From positions 1 to 64,000 of the forward strand of contig CAMYLZ010000029.1 in assembly GCA_947259375.1 (NCBI GenBank): a stretch of DNA of 64,000 bases, read 5' to 3'. Below the pieces are notes generated by a model. It ran no database searches. It saw only the letters and a list, made by a program, of their open reading frames with translations, and was not told the DNA's origin. The DNA comes from an uncultured Parvularculaceae bacterium (GTDB taxonomy: Bacteria > Pseudomonadota > Alphaproteobacteria > Caulobacterales > Parvularculaceae). A program made the position numbers and the translations under genes. Below are positions 10,479 to 20,400 of the stretch, one piece after another (position 1 is the first letter of the stretch; every line of letters begins with the position of its first letter).

Positions 10479-10579
10479 GGCCTGTCCGGCTTGCTTGAGC
10501 TGCAATCTTAATGGCCGGGCGTTTCCGTTTTGTTAAGACTACCCTCCGCACTGGCGCAACGTCATGGCGCGCCCGCGCG

Positions 10580-12523
10580 TTAGCGGTTCTTGCGGCCCTC
10601 GACCAATGCATCGACGACGCCTGGATCGGCGAGCGTCGAGGTGTCGCCAAGCGCGCCATAATCATTCTCCGCGATCTTGCGCAGGATGCGCCGCATGATT
10701 TTGCCGGAGCGGGTCTTGGGCAGCGCCGGCGTGAAATGGATATGATCAGGCTTGGCGATTGGGCCGATTTCCCGGCGCACGACCGCGACGATTTCCTGTT
10801 CAAGATCGTCGGACGGCTCGACGCCTTCAAGCAGCGTGACATAGGCATAGATGCCCTGTCCCTTGACGTCGTGCGGAAAGCCGACAACCGCCGCCTCAAC
10901 CACCTTGTCGTGCTCGTCGATGGCCGCTTCAACCTCCGCCGTGCCCATGCGATGGCCGGAAACATTGATTACATCGTCAACCCGGCCGGTGATCCAGTAA
11001 TAGCCGTCTTCATCGCGCCGGGCTCCGTCGCCGGTGAAATAAGCGCCCGGATAGGTTTTGAAATACGTATCGATGAAGCGCTGATGATCGCCATAGACGC
11101 TGCGCATCTGGCCGGGCCAGGAATCGGTGAGAATGAGATTGCCCTGGCAGGCGCCGTCAAGGGGCTTGCCATCCGCATCGACGATCGCCGCGGAAATCCC
11201 CGGCAGCGGCAAGGTCGCCGAGCCGGGTTTGAGGTCGGTGGCGCCCGGCAGCGGCGAAATCAGGATGCCGCCGGTTTCGGTCTGCCACCAGGTGTCGACG
11301 ATAGGATGCCGGCCGTCGCCGACAACACCATGATACCAATGCCAGGCTTCCGGGTTGATCGGTTCGCCGACCGTGCCGAGCAGGCGCAGGGACGATCGGT
11401 CGGTCTTCGTCACCATCGCGTCGCCTTCGCGCATCAGCGAGCGGATCGCGGTCGGCGCCGTGTAAAAGACATTCACCTTGTGCTTGTCGACCACCTGCCA
11501 GAAGCGCGATGCGTCGGGATAGGTCGGCACGCCTTCGAACATCAGCGTCGTCGCGCCATTGGCGAGCGGGCCGTAAACGATATAGCTGTGGCCGGTCACC
11601 CAGCCGACATCAGCCGTACACCAATAAATATCGCCGGGCCAGTAGTCGAAAACCTTTTCATGCGTGTAGGCGACATAGGTGAGATACCCGCCGGTGGTGT
11701 GCAGCACGCCCTTCGGTTTTCCAGTGGAGCCGGAGGTGTAAAGAATGAACAGCGGATCCTCGGCGTTCATCGTCTCGGCCGGGCATTCGGGCGAGACGTC
11801 GCCGCGCGCCTCGCCATGCCAGTAAAGATCGCGGCCCGGCTTCATCGGCACATCGGCGCCGGTGCGCTCGATTGTCAGGACCAGCCGCACGCCACCGGCT
11901 TTTTCCAGCGCCTTGTCGACATTGTTCTTGAGCGGAATGGTTTTGCCGCCGCGCAGGCCTTCATCGGCAGTGATGACGGCGCATGCGCCGCAATCCACGA
12001 TGCGGCTCGCCAGGGCGTCTGGCGAGAAACCGCCAAACACGACGGAATGAACCGCGCCAATGCGCGCACAAGCGAGCATGGCGTAGGCGGCCTCCGGGAT
12101 CATCGGCATGTAGATGACCACTCGGTCGCCGCGTTTGATGCCGCGCGCTTTCAAGACATTCGCCATGCGGCAGGTTTCTTCAAAAGCTTCGGCGTAGGTG
12201 ATTTTCTTGTCGTCCGCCGGATCGTCGCCTTCCCAGATGATGGCGATGTCGTTCGCGCGTTCCGGTAAATGCCGGTCGAGGCAGTTGACGCAAGCGTTCA
12301 GCTCGCCGTCATGGAACCATTTGATGTGAAGATCGGCGGCGTCGAACGAAACGTCTTTCACCTTCGTGAAGGGCTTTGACCAGTCTAGCCGCGTCGCGAC
12401 ATCGGCCCAGAACCCTTCCGGGTCTTCGCTGGCGCGTGCGCGCAGTCTTTCTGCTTCGGCCGCATTTGTCAGGGTTGATTTTGCAGCAGCTTCGCTGACT
12501 GTTATTGTGATATTATCCGACAT
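10580..12523 (-). CDS. acs: Acetyl-CoA synthetase
   Basis: This AMP-forming enzyme activates acetate to acetyl-CoA through acetyl-AMP. It shows the P-loop [11 protein letters not shown], the WWQTETGG motif, the [15 protein letters not shown] hinge and the C-terminal [11 protein letters not shown] whose lysine is the usual acetylation site. I prefer the ATG at 12523 (647 residues) because GGAG sits 6 bases upstream; the ATG at 12538 would add five residues without a good ribosome site. The gene is monocistronic as far as can be seen. It lies behind the exosortase locus on the same strand but with its own start region. Confidence 0.97.
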   Translation of the reverse strand: MSDNITITVSEAAAKSTLTNAAEAERLRARASEDPEGFWADVATRLDWSKPFTKVKDVSFDAADLHIKWFHDGELNACVNCLDRHLPERANDIAIIWEGDDPADDKKITYAEAFEETCRMANVLKARGIKRGDRVVIYMPMIPEAAYAMLACARIGAVHSVVFGGFSPDALASRIVDCGACAVITADEGLRGGKTIPLKNNVDKALEKAGGVRLVLTIERTGADVPMKPGRDLYWHGEARGDVSPECPAETMNAEDPLFILYTSGSTGKPKGVLHTTGGYLTYVAYTHEKVFDYWPGDIYWCTADVGWVTGHSYIVYGPLANGATTLMFEGVPTYPDASRFWQVVDKHKVNVFYTAPTAIRSLMREGDAMVTKTDRSSLRLLGTVGEPINPEAWHWYHGVVGDGRHPIVDTWWQTETGGILISPLPGATDLKPGSATLPLPGISAAIVDADGKPLDGACQGNLILTDSWPGQMRSVYGDHQRFIDTYFKTYPGAYFTGDGARRDEDGYYWITGRVDDVINVSGHRMGTAEVEAAIDEHDKVVEAAVVGFPHDVKGQGIYAYVTLLEGVEPSDDLEQEIVAVVRREIGPIAKPDHIHFTPALPKTRSGKIMRRILRKIAENDYGALGDTSTLADPGVVDALVEGRKNR

Positions 12524-12593
12524 TTTATTCTCCGACATTTGCCGGAAAACTTAGGCGATCGTCACGAGGGCCGTAAAGGGGGAACAGGTCTTC

Positions 12594-14060
12594 CTACGGC
12601 AAGCGCAGGAACGCAGGAGGGCAGGGCTGCTTGCGCGCCTTGCAGCCGGTTCCGGTAAAAGTCACGTACATTTCTTCCGGCGTGAACACCGATAGCTCCA
12701 GGCCATGCGGGTCGAGCCGGTCAGCCAGCGCAAACGGGTCAAGCCCTGCATCGATTTCGGCGAGAATGGCCGAGGCGCGTCCATTGCTGTTGCGGTCCAA
12801 AGCCGCCATGAGCCGCGCTTGGGGGTAGGGTTCCGCGCTGCCGGCAAATACATCCGCCAACATGCGTTCGAAAGCGCCGTCGCCGATATCCGTCGTCATT
12901 TCCGCATCAAGCAGCAACGCCATCAGCGCGCCGCCTCCATAAACCGTCAAACGATTGGCGCTCTTGTTATTGCTTGCTTCGACCAGCGATTTAGGGCCGC
13001 CGAACGCAAGACCGATCATGTATCTGCCGATGATGTTTTCAATTTTTTTGCTGTAGTCGGCGGTGCTGTAAACGCCCTCGGCGAACATCGTTTTCGAGGT
13101 GATGTAATCGGTGAACCCTTCCTTGAACCATTCGATGTCGCCGTCCGACGGACGAATTGTATGGCCCATCCAAAGATGCAGCGTTTCATGCGCGAAAGTC
13201 GTGCGCCAGATAATGCCGTCTGAATCGCGCACCGGCGCCTTGAAGCGTTGTGCGAAACTGTTGCGGAAAGCGCCGCCGTCATTGCCCTGATCGGTCGTCA
13301 TGAAAATCATGAAGTCGCCATTCGCCGAGCCGTTGAATATTTTTGTATAGCGTTTGACGATGCGGTCCATGTCGGCCGCCGCTTGCCGTGCAACCGGCGC
13401 CAGGGATTTTTCATAGACGAATTTCACTTTGCCGCTATCGCCGAAAGTCGCGTCCAGCGTTTGAAGCGTCGGCCCGATGGCGAACCCGTTTGACATCATC
13501 AATTCGCCATTTGCGGGACGGAATGATGACGGCGAGGTGCTGGGCCACGGCGCCGCCGCCTCCCAGTTCGCGGGGAGGACAAAAGAGATTTCCGGCGCAC
13601 AGCCGATAAGGTCGAGATCAAGGAGGAAAATTCTTGCGCCCACGAAATAATAGGCGTCATCGAACCGGTAAGCGATTTCCTCTTTTCCGTTTCGCCAAGC
13701 ATAAGTCTCGTGGCGGGCTTCTAAGGTGTAACGGATTGTCGCCGGTGCTGACGGCGTGTGTGCGTCAAGCCGCCATGTTCCTTCGCCGAGATAGGCGACA
13801 GGTTCCGTTCCGCCGGGTTTTACATGCATGACATTGGTAATGAAGTCGCTGCTGGACCCGTCGCGATTAGCGTTTTCAACGTCGAAGACCTCGAAGACGC
13901 CGGAGCTTTGGCGAAAGCGCGCCGTAATTTCGAACACGCCTTCCTCTACATAACGGACAGTATATTGTGCGGCATCATCTGTGCACGAATCTTGCGCGTA
14001 AGTCTGCGGCGTGGCTATGAAAAGTGACGCCGCTATGCCGGCGCATGCGTATTTCATCAT
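12594..14060 (-). CDS. Secreted M61-like metallopeptidase
   Basis: This 488-residue protein has a signal peptide (about residues 1-22, ending TYAQD). The gluzincin motif HETLHLWMGH is at 291-300, and the downstream WFKEGFTDYIT carries the third zinc ligand (Glu314). This arrangement matches the M61 glycyl-aminopeptidase family (HExxHLW followed by FxEGFT). The N-terminal half is beta-rich, as in that family, but there is no PDZ domain at the C-terminus, so it is shorter than typical M61 enzymes. Four to six cysteines suggest disulfides in the periplasm. Substrate unknown. It sits between acs and the carboxypeptidase gene with its own spacing on each side. Confidence 0.75.
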   Translation of the reverse strand: MMKYACAGIAASLFIATPQTYAQDSCTDDAAQYTVRYVEEGVFEITARFRQSSGVFEVFDVENANRDGSSSDFITNVMHVKPGGTEPVAYLGEGTWRLDAHTPSAPATIRYTLEARHETYAWRNGKEEIAYRFDDAYYFVGARIFLLDLDLIGCAPEISFVLPANWEAAAPWPSTSPSSFRPANGELMMSNGFAIGPTLQTLDATFGDSGKVKFVYEKSLAPVARQAAADMDRIVKRYTKIFNGSANGDFMIFMTTDQGNDGGAFRNSFAQRFKAPVRDSDGIIWRTTFAHETLHLWMGHTIRPSDGDIEWFKEGFTDYITSKTMFAEGVYSTADYSKKIENIIGRYMIGLAFGGPKSLVEASNNKSANRLTVYGGGALMALLLDAEMTTDIGDGAFERMLADVFAGSAEPYPQARLMAALDRNSNGRASAILAEIDAGLDPFALADRLDPHGLELSVFTPEEMYVTFTGTGCKARKQPCPPAFLRLP

Positions 14061-14268
14061 TTTATCCCGGTCATTCGCATACGGTTTGTCGCCGTAATAT
14101 CTGCGATATGACAGGGTAATGAGATCAGCCGGACGGTCCAGAACAATGAGATAAACGGTGCGGGAAAACCGATGGGCGGGCTAATCCGGTTCTCCGGATA
14201 TAGGCTGATAACAGAATATGGCTGCGCCGGGCCGCACACAGCCGGACGCTATTTTCAGGCGTCATGGA

Positions 14269-15687
14269 TTACTGAAGCGCGCTCGCGCCGGAGCTGTCGT
14301 CGCCGCCCGATATGACGAAGCAAGGAATGTCGCGCCGCTTCAGCTTTTGGCAGGCTGCGGCGGCTTCGGGCTCCGTCAGTTTGACGAGGCGAGCGCGGTA
14401 GAGCGTGGACCCGTCGGTTCGCGCCATGGGCAGCACCGCCATGCTGTTCGCATCGAGACCAGCCGCGCCGATCGCCGCTTCGAGTTCGCGCTGGGCCATG
14501 GCCTTGGTCGAATAGGCGCCGACCTGAACGCTCCAGCCGAACTCGCCGACGGCTTCAAGGTCGCCTTCGCCGATAAAGCCGGGCTCGGCCGGATAAACCG
14601 AGGCGAGGCGGGTGCGTTCGAATTCGTTGAAATCATCCGATTGCGCAGCGGCGATCAACTGGCCGATGCCGTCTGCGTCAACGAAGTCAGGCGCCGCGTC
14701 TCCGCCTTCGATCACCGCAGCGGCGCTGATAATCTCACCGCGCAGCAATTCGTTGCCGGCAATGGTTGGCGCGCCCGGTCCTTGCGCAAAGGCGAGCGTC
14801 GGCTTCAGGCGCGGGCTCGGCTTTTTGCGGTGAAGCGCGGCGATCAGCGTCGGCTTTCGTTCGATTTGCGTGAATGCTTCATTGAGGATCTTGCGCATAT
14901 GCGCATCGCGGGTGCGCGATGAACGCCCGCCAAGCACCACGCCGATCAGGCGATTGCCGTCGCGGCTTGCCGTTGTTGCGAGATTGAAGCCGGACCGCCG
15001 CGTATAGCCGGTTTTGAGACCGTCCGCGCCGTCGAAATCGCGCACCAGCGCATTATGGGTGCGATAGGTGCGACCGTTCCAGGTAAACGTCTTTTCCGCG
15101 AAATAATCGAAATATTGCGGAAAGTCCTGCGTGACGCGCCGGCCAAGCGTCGCCATGTCGCGGGCGGTCGTCACTTGCTTTGAATTGGGCAGGCCGGACG
15201 CATTGCGAAAGCTTGTACGGGTCATGCCGAGCAGGCGCGCTTTGTTGGTCATTTCCTGGGCGAAGCGCCATTCCGAGCCGGCGAGTTCTTCCGCAACGGC
15301 CACCGCGACGTCATTTGCCGATTTGATCACCAGCGCCTTGATAGCGTTGTCCACATCAATGCTCGACCCGGATGCTATGCCGAGTTTCGAAGGCGGCTGA
15401 CCGGCGGCGCGTGCGGAAATCTTGATTTTGGAATCGAGCGTCAGCTCTCCGGCCTCAAGCGCCTCGAAGAGCAAATACAGCGTCATCATCTTGGTCAGCG
15501 ACGCCGGATAACGGCGCTCATTCGAATAGCGATCGAACAGCACGTCGCCGGAATCAACATGCGCCACATAGGCTGCATATTTCGAATTCGCGGCGGCCGG
15601 CGATACAAAAAGCAGCATCGCTGACGCCAGAACGGCCCAAAATGAAACGCTACGAAACGCCATGAACATCCAGCGAGCCTCGCCCAT
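14269..15687 (-). CDS. D-alanyl-D-alanine carboxypeptidase (PBP5 type) with SPOR domain
   Basis: This S11-family penicillin-binding protein trims the terminal D-Ala from peptidoglycan stem peptides in the periplasm. After a signal segment (about residues 12-33) come the three catalytic motifs: SLTK (63-66), SAN (123-125) and KTG (225-227). The C-terminal 80 residues form a SPOR domain (FGWSVQVGAYSTKAMAQREL), which binds denuded glycan strands and would target the enzyme to the septum. Internal starts at 15669 or 15663 are possible and would shorten the N-terminus by 6 or 8 residues. It is probably transcribed alone. Confidence 0.93.
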   Translation of the reverse strand: MGEARWMFMAFRSVSFWAVLASAMLLFVSPAAANSKYAAYVAHVDSGDVLFDRYSNERRYPASLTKMMTLYLLFEALEAGELTLDSKIKISARAAGQPPSKLGIASGSSIDVDNAIKALVIKSANDVAVAVAEELAGSEWRFAQEMTNKARLLGMTRTSFRNASGLPNSKQVTTARDMATLGRRVTQDFPQYFDYFAEKTFTWNGRTYRTHNALVRDFDGADGLKTGYTRRSGFNLATTASRDGNRLIGVVLGGRSSRTRDAHMRKILNEAFTQIERKPTLIAALHRKKPSPRLKPTLAFAQGPGAPTIAGNELLRGEIISAAAVIEGGDAAPDFVDADGIGQLIAAAQSDDFNEFERTRLASVYPAEPGFIGEGDLEAVGEFGWSVQVGAYSTKAMAQRELEAAIGAAGLDANSMAVLPMARTDGSTLYRARLVKLTEPEAAAACQKLKRRDIPCFVISGGDDSSGASALQ

Positions 15688-15932
15688 CTGTTAACTCTAA
15701 TCAATATTCGAGAGACGCCGCCCCCGCAATTCAGCGCTTTGTGATCGGCCTGCCAGCGAACCTGCCAGGTCGTCCGATGCCGCCCGCCGGCGCCTGAAAA
15801 CCCATTCCGGCGCCGCCTTCCAATCCGGCGAGCAAACGCCGTGCCGCGTTCGCACGACGGGGAAAATCATCGCCGAGGGCGGTAAATGGAGCGTTAACAA
15901 AGCCTTTACCAAATCCTTTGGAAAAAAAATTT

Positions 15933-15947
15933 TGCAGCGCAGCAAAA
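15933..15947 (+). promoter_or_regulatory. PhaR-like operator, distal copy
   Basis: The box reads TGCAGCGCAGCAAAA, a TGC-N3-GCA core followed by an A-run. PhaR repressors of PHA-accumulating alphaproteobacteria bind TGC/GCA-rich boxes in phasin promoters. This copy lies just upstream of the -35 element. The proximal copy begins 49 bases downstream. Confidence 0.45.
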
Positions 15948-15953
15948 TTACCC

Positions 15954-15982
15954 TTGACGGGCCAGCGGGGTGTGCATATGTT
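15954..15982 (+). promoter_or_regulatory. Phasin gene promoter
   Basis: A TTGACG -35 element (15954-15959) is separated by 17 bases from TATGTT (15977-15982). This is the best-matching sigma70 promoter in the region and it points at the phasin gene about 80 bases downstream. Confidence 0.6.
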
Positions 15983-15995
15983 GCAGTGCACAAAA
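15982..15995 (+). promoter_or_regulatory. PhaR-like operator, proximal copy
   Basis: The box reads TGCAGTGCACAAAA, nearly the same as the distal copy. It starts at the last base of the -10 element and would cover the transcription start, a position expected for repression. A partly overlapping TGTGCA...TGCACA inverted repeat spans 15971-15992. Confidence 0.45.
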
Positions 15996-16063
15996 AGACG
16001 TTTCGGTAAATGGAACGTTCTTAAATCAAGCCATTAGCGATATTTATCGCAAGGGAGAAAGAA

Positions 16064-16510
16064 ATGGCCGCGACGAAAAAGACGACAAATGCCGCCGCCG
16101 ATATGTTTGAGTTCAAGGGATTCGGCCCGGATTCGTTCAAGGACGGATACGAAAAATTTGCTGAAGGCCTGACCGCCGTCGCCGATTTCCAGAAAGAATC
16201 GCTGAATGCGCTGATGGCGTCCGCCGGCGCGTTCGCCAAAGGTGTTGAAAAACTGACGGCCGAGCAAACGGCGTTTTCGAAAACCGCGTTTGACGACACG
16301 GTTGCGAATGCGAAAGCCGCCGCCGCCTCGACAACCGTTCAGGAAGCCGTTGAGCTGAACAGCGATTTCATGCGTTCGACGATCGAGAAAAATCTCGGCC
16401 AGATCAACAAAGTGGCCGATATTTGCTCCGAGACCACAAAAGGCGCGCTTGACCCGCTAACGGTTCGTTACAGCGAGATGGTCGAGAAAATTCAGTCTTA
16501 CCGTCCGTAA
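16064..16510 (+). CDS. Phasin family protein
   Basis: This 148-residue helical protein is typical of phasin-family granule-associated proteins: low in Pro and Cys, rich in Ala, Lys and Phe, with amphipathic helices through most of its length (YEKFAEGLTAVADFQKESLNAL, EQTAFSKTAFDDTVANAKAA). Phasins coat polyhydroxyalkanoate granules and control their size. A GGGAG sequence precedes the ATG. The upstream TGC-N3-GCA boxes support a link with PHA metabolism, but no PHA synthase gene is in the window. A strong terminator follows, so this is a single-gene transcript, likely highly expressed. Confidence 0.85.
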   Translation: MAATKKTTNAAADMFEFKGFGPDSFKDGYEKFAEGLTAVADFQKESLNALMASAGAFAKGVEKLTAEQTAFSKTAFDDTVANAKAAAASTTVQEAVELNSDFMRSTIEKNLGQINKVADICSETTKGALDPLTVRYSEMVEKIQSYRP

Positions 16511-16548
16511 GGCGTAAGGCCGATTGTACCACAATTTGTTGCGTTCAA

Positions 16549-16577
16549 GGCCCGGCGCGTATCGCCGGGCCTTTTTT
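16549..16577 (+). terminator. Intrinsic terminator after the phasin gene
   Basis: A 9-bp GC-rich stem (GGCCCGGCG with CGCCGGGCC) around CGTAT is followed directly by six T residues, 38 bases after the phasin stop. Confidence 0.92.
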
Positions 16578-16726
16578 GTCGCCGAAAAAGGCGCATCACA
16601 AACTCTCGAATATTTGCGTCTTTTCAACCAGATCGCGCTACTTATCTAGGAAGCGCGGCGGCGCCGGGCTGTTGAGGCTTCTGGCGCATTGCAAAACACG
16701 GCATTGTTGCAGAAACTGTAGGGACC

Positions 16727-17068
16727 ATGGCTGAAGACAACGACCAAGAAGAGGGCGCCGGGAACGGCCCGGGACAAGGCGTTGGCGTCGTCACCAAGAC
16801 GGCGCCGAAAACCAAGCGGCCGTCGCTTTACAAGGTGCTCTTGCTGAATGACGATTACACGCCGCAGGAATTTGTGGTGTGGCTGCTGCAGTCGGTATTC
16901 AAGAAGGATCCGGAAGAAGCGGTGCGGATCATGATGCATGTTCACCAGAGCGGTATCGGCGTGTGCGGCGTCTACACCTATGAGGTTGCGGAAACAAAAG
17001 TCGCGCAGGTGATGGAACTGTCGCGGCGGAATCAGCATCCGCTGCAATGTACAATGGAACGGGAGTGA
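16727..17068 (+). CDS. clpS: ATP-dependent Clp protease adaptor ClpS
   Basis: ClpS delivers N-degron substrates to ClpAP. The 113-residue protein has a disordered N-terminal extension (to about residue 30) and the conserved core [21 protein letters not shown], in which the NDDYT segment and following helix form the N-degron pocket. The His pair region [22 protein letters not shown] is intact. Its stop lies 3 bases before the clpA start, so the two genes are an operon. Confidence 0.96.
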   Translation: MAEDNDQEEGAGNGPGQGVGVVTKTAPKTKRPSLYKVLLLNDDYTPQEFVVWLLQSVFKKDPEEAVRIMMHVHQSGIGVCGVYTYEVAETKVAQVMELSRRNQHPLQCTMERE

Positions 17069-17071
17069 CGA

Positions 17072-19399
17072 GTGGCGTCTTTCAGCAGAAATCTCGACGA
17101 AGCCCTGCACCGCGCGATCGCTCTTGCGACCGAGCGCGATCACGAACTCGCCACGCTTGAACATCTCCTTCTCGCATTGACGGACGACCGAGACGCGGCG
17201 GCGGTGATGCGCGCCTGCAATGTGGATGTCGATTTGCTGCGCCGTCAGCTTCATGAGTTTATTGAAAACGAACTTGCGAACCTGGCGCTTGAAAATGGCG
17301 AGCAGGCGAAACCCACGGCCAGTTTCCAGCGGGTTATTCAGCGTGCGGTCATTCATGTTCAGTCTTCGGGCCGCGAGGAAGTGACGGGCGCCAATGTGCT
17401 GGTCGCGCTGTTTGCGGAACGCGAAAGCCACGCCGCGCATTTCCTGCAAGCGCAGGATATGAGCCGCTTTGATGCGGTGAACTATATTTCTCATGGCATC
17501 GCCAAGCGTAATGGCGAGAGCCAGCCGCGCCCGCCGCGCGGCGCCGCCGAGGAATCCGAGACAGGCCAGCCGCGCCAGGAAAGCGCGCTGGAGTCCTATT
17601 GCGTTGATCTCAACGCCAAGGCCCGCGCCGGCAAGATCGATCCGCTGATCGGCCGCGAGGCTGAGGTGGAACGCTCGATCCAGGTGCTGTGCCGCCGGCG
17701 CAAGAACAACCCGCTGCTGGTCGGCGATCCCGGCGTCGGCAAGACGGCCATCGCCGAAGGGCTGGCGCGCCAGATCGTCGATGAGGACGTGCCGGAGGTG
17801 CTGGCGAAGGCGACTATCTATGCGCTCGATATGGGCGCGTTGCTCGCCGGGACGCGCTATCGCGGCGATTTCGAAGAGCGCATCAAAGCGGTTCTTAAAG
17901 AACTCGAAGATCATGAAGATGCGATCCTCTTCATTGACGAGATCCACACGGTGATCGGCGCCGGCGCGACTTCCGGCGGCGCCATGGATGCGTCGAACCT
18001 GTTGAAGCCGGCGCTGCAATCTGGCGCGCTGCGCTGCATGGGGTCGACGACCTATAAGGAATATCGCCAGCATTTCGAAAAAGACCGGGCGCTGGCGCGG
18101 CGTTTCCAGAAGATCGACGTGGTCGAGCCCTCGAAAGAGGATACGGTCAAAATTCTAATGGGGCTGAAGCCCTATTTTGAAAAGCATCACAAGCTTGAAT
18201 ACACCAATGAGGCGATCCGCGCCGCAGCGGAGCTGTCGTCGAAATATATGACCGACCGCAAGCTGCCGGACAAAGCGATTGACGTCATCGACGAGGCCGG
18301 CGCGCGGCAGATGCTTTTCCCGGAAGACAAGCGCGTCAAGGTGATCGGCGAGGCGCAGATCGAGGAAGTCATCGCCAAGATGGCGCGCATCCCGCCGAAA
18401 TCGGTTTCGAAATCGGATACGGAAAGGCTGCAAAAACTCGGCGAGGATTTGCGCCGGGTGGTGTTCGGCCAGGATGAAGCGATCGACCAGCTCGCGGCGG
18501 CGATCAAGCTGTCGCGCGCCGGCCTGCGCGAGCCGAACAAGCCGATCGGCTCCTATCTTTTCGCTGGGCCGACCGGCGTCGGCAAAACCGAAGTCGCCAA
18601 ACAGCTCGGCCTCGTCATGGGACTGGAACTCGTGCGGTTCGACATGTCCGAATATATGGAACGCCACACGGTTTCCCGCCTGATCGGCGCGCCGCCGGGT
18701 TATGTCGGCTTTGACCAAGGCGGCCTGCTGACCGATGCGATCGACCAGAATCCGCATTGCGTGCTGTTGCTCGATGAAATCGAAAAGGCGCATCCGGAGA
18801 TTTTCAACATCCTGTTGCAGGTGATGGATAATGGCCAGCTCACCGATGCGAATGGGCGCAAGGTCGATTTCCGCAATGTCATCATCATCATGACGACTAA
18901 TGCGGGCGCGTTTGATGCGGCGAAATTCGCTATCGGTTTCGCTGGCGGCAAAAAGACCGACGAGACCGATGCGGCGATCAAAAAGCTGTTCACGCCTGAA
19001 TTCCGCAACCGCCTCGATGCAATCATTCAGTTTGCGGGCCTGTCGCCGGTTATCATCAACCGCATCGTCGAGAAATTCGTGCTGCAACTGGAAGCGCAAC
19101 TGGCTGACCGGGGCGTCACCTTTGAATTATCCGAAGAGGCGACCCGCTGGCTGGCGGAAAAGGGCTTTGACGACGAGATGGGCGCCCGCCCGCTGGCCCG
19201 CACCATTCAGGAGCATGTCAAAAAACCGATTGCGGATGAAATCCTGTTCGGCGCGCTTAAAAATGGCGGCGTTGTTCGCGTGCTGGTGGATGCAGGCGAT
19301 ATGTCGAAGCTCTCATTCGAATATATTCCTGATACGGAAGGGCCGGATCGGTCAGATGACGGCGGCGATGGCGCAAACGTGCCGGCGCTGATGGAATAG
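17072..19399 (+). CDS. clpA: ATP-dependent Clp protease ATP-binding subunit ClpA
   Basis: ClpA is the AAA+ unfoldase that feeds substrates into ClpP. The 775-residue protein has the N-terminal double Clp-N repeat (1-150), a first AAA+ module with Walker A GDPGVGKT and Walker B-like ILFIDEIHT, and a second AAA+ module with GPTGVGKT, followed by the D2 small domain. It starts at GTG with GGGAG 6 bases upstream, inside the clpS stop region. clpP is not in the window. A terminator follows the stop. Confidence 0.97.
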   Translation: MASFSRNLDEALHRAIALATERDHELATLEHLLLALTDDRDAAAVMRACNVDVDLLRRQLHEFIENELANLALENGEQAKPTASFQRVIQRAVIHVQSSGREEVTGANVLVALFAERESHAAHFLQAQDMSRFDAVNYISHGIAKRNGESQPRPPRGAAEESETGQPRQESALESYCVDLNAKARAGKIDPLIGREAEVERSIQVLCRRRKNNPLLVGDPGVGKTAIAEGLARQIVDEDVPEVLAKATIYALDMGALLAGTRYRGDFEERIKAVLKELEDHEDAILFIDEIHTVIGAGATSGGAMDASNLLKPALQSGALRCMGSTTYKEYRQHFEKDRALARRFQKIDVVEPSKEDTVKILMGLKPYFEKHHKLEYTNEAIRAAAELSSKYMTDRKLPDKAIDVIDEAGARQMLFPEDKRVKVIGEAQIEEVIAKMARIPPKSVSKSDTERLQKLGEDLRRVVFGQDEAIDQLAAAIKLSRAGLREPNKPIGSYLFAGPTGVGKTEVAKQLGLVMGLELVRFDMSEYMERHTVSRLIGAPPGYVGFDQGGLLTDAIDQNPHCVLLLDEIEKAHPEIFNILLQVMDNGQLTDANGRKVDFRNVIIIMTTNAGAFDAAKFAIGFAGGKKTDETDAAIKKLFTPEFRNRLDAIIQFAGLSPVIINRIVEKFVLQLEAQLADRGVTFELSEEATRWLAEKGFDDEMGARPLARTIQEHVKKPIADEILFGALKNGGVVRVLVDAGDMSKLSFEYIPDTEGPDRSDDGGDGANVPALME

Positions 19400-19426
19400 G
19401 CCGCGATAGACCATTGCTGGAAAACA

Positions 19427-19457
19427 AAACGCCGGGCTGATTGGCCCGGCGTTTTTT
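19427..19457 (+). terminator. Intrinsic terminator after clpA (bidirectional form)
   Basis: A perfect 12-bp stem (AAAACGCCGGGC with GCCCGGCGTTTT) around TGATTG is followed by further T residues. The A-run on the left and T-run on the right make it usable in both directions, serving clpA and the convergent pilin gene that ends at 19486. Confidence 0.92.
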
Positions 19458-19485
19458 GTCTTTGCGCGGCTGCGAATATGCGCGG

Positions 19486-20196
19486 TCAGTTGACCTTGCA
19501 TTTCTTCTTGTTCTTGTTTTTCTTCTTTTTGCATTTGTTGTTTTTCTTGTTGCCGTTTTTGTTGTTGCCATTATTGGCGTTGCCATTGTTGTTGCCGGCA
19601 TTGTTGTTCCCGCCATTATTGTTGGCGTTGCCGGAACTGGCATTGTTCGGGTCATTGGGATCGACCGGATCGGGCGGCGGCGGAGGCGTAAAGCCGCCGC
19701 CAGACGAGCCGCCAGACGAGCCCCCGGAAGACCCGCCAGCGCCAGATCCGCCGCCAGAAGCCCCGCTACCGGAAGCCCCGCCTGCGGAACCGCCAGTCCC
19801 GCCGCTCCCGCCGGAAGACCCGCTGCCTGAGCCGGCATTGCCGCCCGCGCCGCTTCCTGAGCCGCTTCCCGAGCCGCCGCCGGTCAACCCGCCAAATCCG
19901 CCGCCTGAGCCGGCGCCTGAACCGCCGCCTGAACCGCCGGACGAACCACCGGATGACCCGCCGGATGAACCGCCAGACCCGCCGCCTGAAGATCCGCCGC
20001 TTAGGCCGCCGCCGCTATTCTGGATGGATTTGTCGACCGCAAAGAATTTTTCTTTCGTGGTCTCGCCCGTAACTTCTAGCGTCGCGTAGATGGCGACAGC
20101 GATCAGCGCGGCGATGACGCCATATTCGACCGCCGCGGCGCCGGAACGATCGGCATAAAGAACATTGTATGATTTCCTGAAGCGCTTCAAAAGCAT
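19486..20196 (-). CDS. Extended Flp-type pilin with Gly/Ser, Pro, Asn and Lys/Cys tail
   Basis: Residues 1-60 match Flp/class IVb pilins: a basic leader, then G19 followed by AAAVEYGVIAALIAVAIYATL. Gly at -1, Glu at +5 and Tyr at +6 fit TadV/CpaA-type prepilin peptidase cleavage. Ordinary Flp pilins stop at about 50-70 residues. This one continues with a Gly/Ser-rich stretch (61-170), five prolines (171-175), an Asn-rich stretch (about 181-213) and a Lys-rich end with two Cys (222 and 233). GGCGGA precedes the ATG. No tad/cpa genes are nearby. It may be a minor pilin or an anchored surface protein with a cationic tip. The function is not known. Confidence 0.8.
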   Translation of the reverse strand: MLLKRFRKSYNVLYADRSGAAAVEYGVIAALIAVAIYATLEVTGETTKEKFFAVDKSIQNSGGGLSGGSSGGGSGGSSGGSSGGSSGGSGGGSGAGSGGGFGGLTGGGSGSGSGSGAGGNAGSGSGSSGGSGGTGGSAGGASGSGASGGGSGAGGSSGGSSGGSSGGGFTPPPPPDPVDPNDPNNASSGNANNNGGNNNAGNNNGNANNGNNKNGNKKNNKCKKKKNKNKKKCKVN

Positions 20197-20324
20197 GATC
20201 CGCCTTTCGCCGATAGGCGCGGTTTCGCGTAATTATTCAAATTTTACGGATCGAGATGAGCGAATCATTAATTCAGGCGCATGAAATCGTATAAAACGCA
20301 TTGCAAATGGTGTGATGAGGTTTG

Positions 20325-20343
20325 CTGACGCGCGGCGCGTCAG
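20325..20343 (-). terminator. Hairpin downstream of the aldose epimerase gene
   Basis: CTGACGCG and CGCGTCAG form a stem around CGG, 58 bases after the epimerase stop on the reverse strand. There is no clear T-run, so it may be a weak terminator or a mere palindrome before the pilin gene. Confidence 0.4.
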
Positions 20344-20400
20344 GCGAGATGCCATGCGAATACAATCGGATTTTTGGTGAGCGGGGCCTTAACAGCCAAA

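Larger units (their letters stand above)
15688..16063. other. Intergenic region carrying the phasin promoter and operators
   Basis: These 376 bases separate the divergent carboxypeptidase and phasin genes. The right-hand part holds a promoter and two TGC-N3-GCA boxes, listed separately. Reverse-strand open frames in the left part have no ribosome site, no hydrophobic or conserved features and overlap each other, so I call no gene here. Confidence 0.6.

Noticed and set aside
10511-12268. Long forward open frame (585 codons) opposite acs
   Set aside because: It is the antisense of a clear acetyl-CoA synthetase gene; high GC leaves the complementary frame open. The product is His/Arg/Asp-rich with no domain.
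15697-15993. Two overlapping reverse frames in the phasin upstream region
   Set aside because: They have no ribosome site or conserved features and would overlap the phasin promoter.
16646-18073. Reverse open frame of 475 codons over clpS and clpA
   Set aside because: It is antisense to two certain genes and spans their boundary; the composition is typical of a GC-driven shadow.
19478-20089. Forward Pro/Glu-rich frame opposite the pilin gene
   Set aside because: The reverse frame has a clear Flp motif and a ribosome site; the Pro-rich frame is the complement of Gly/Ser codons.
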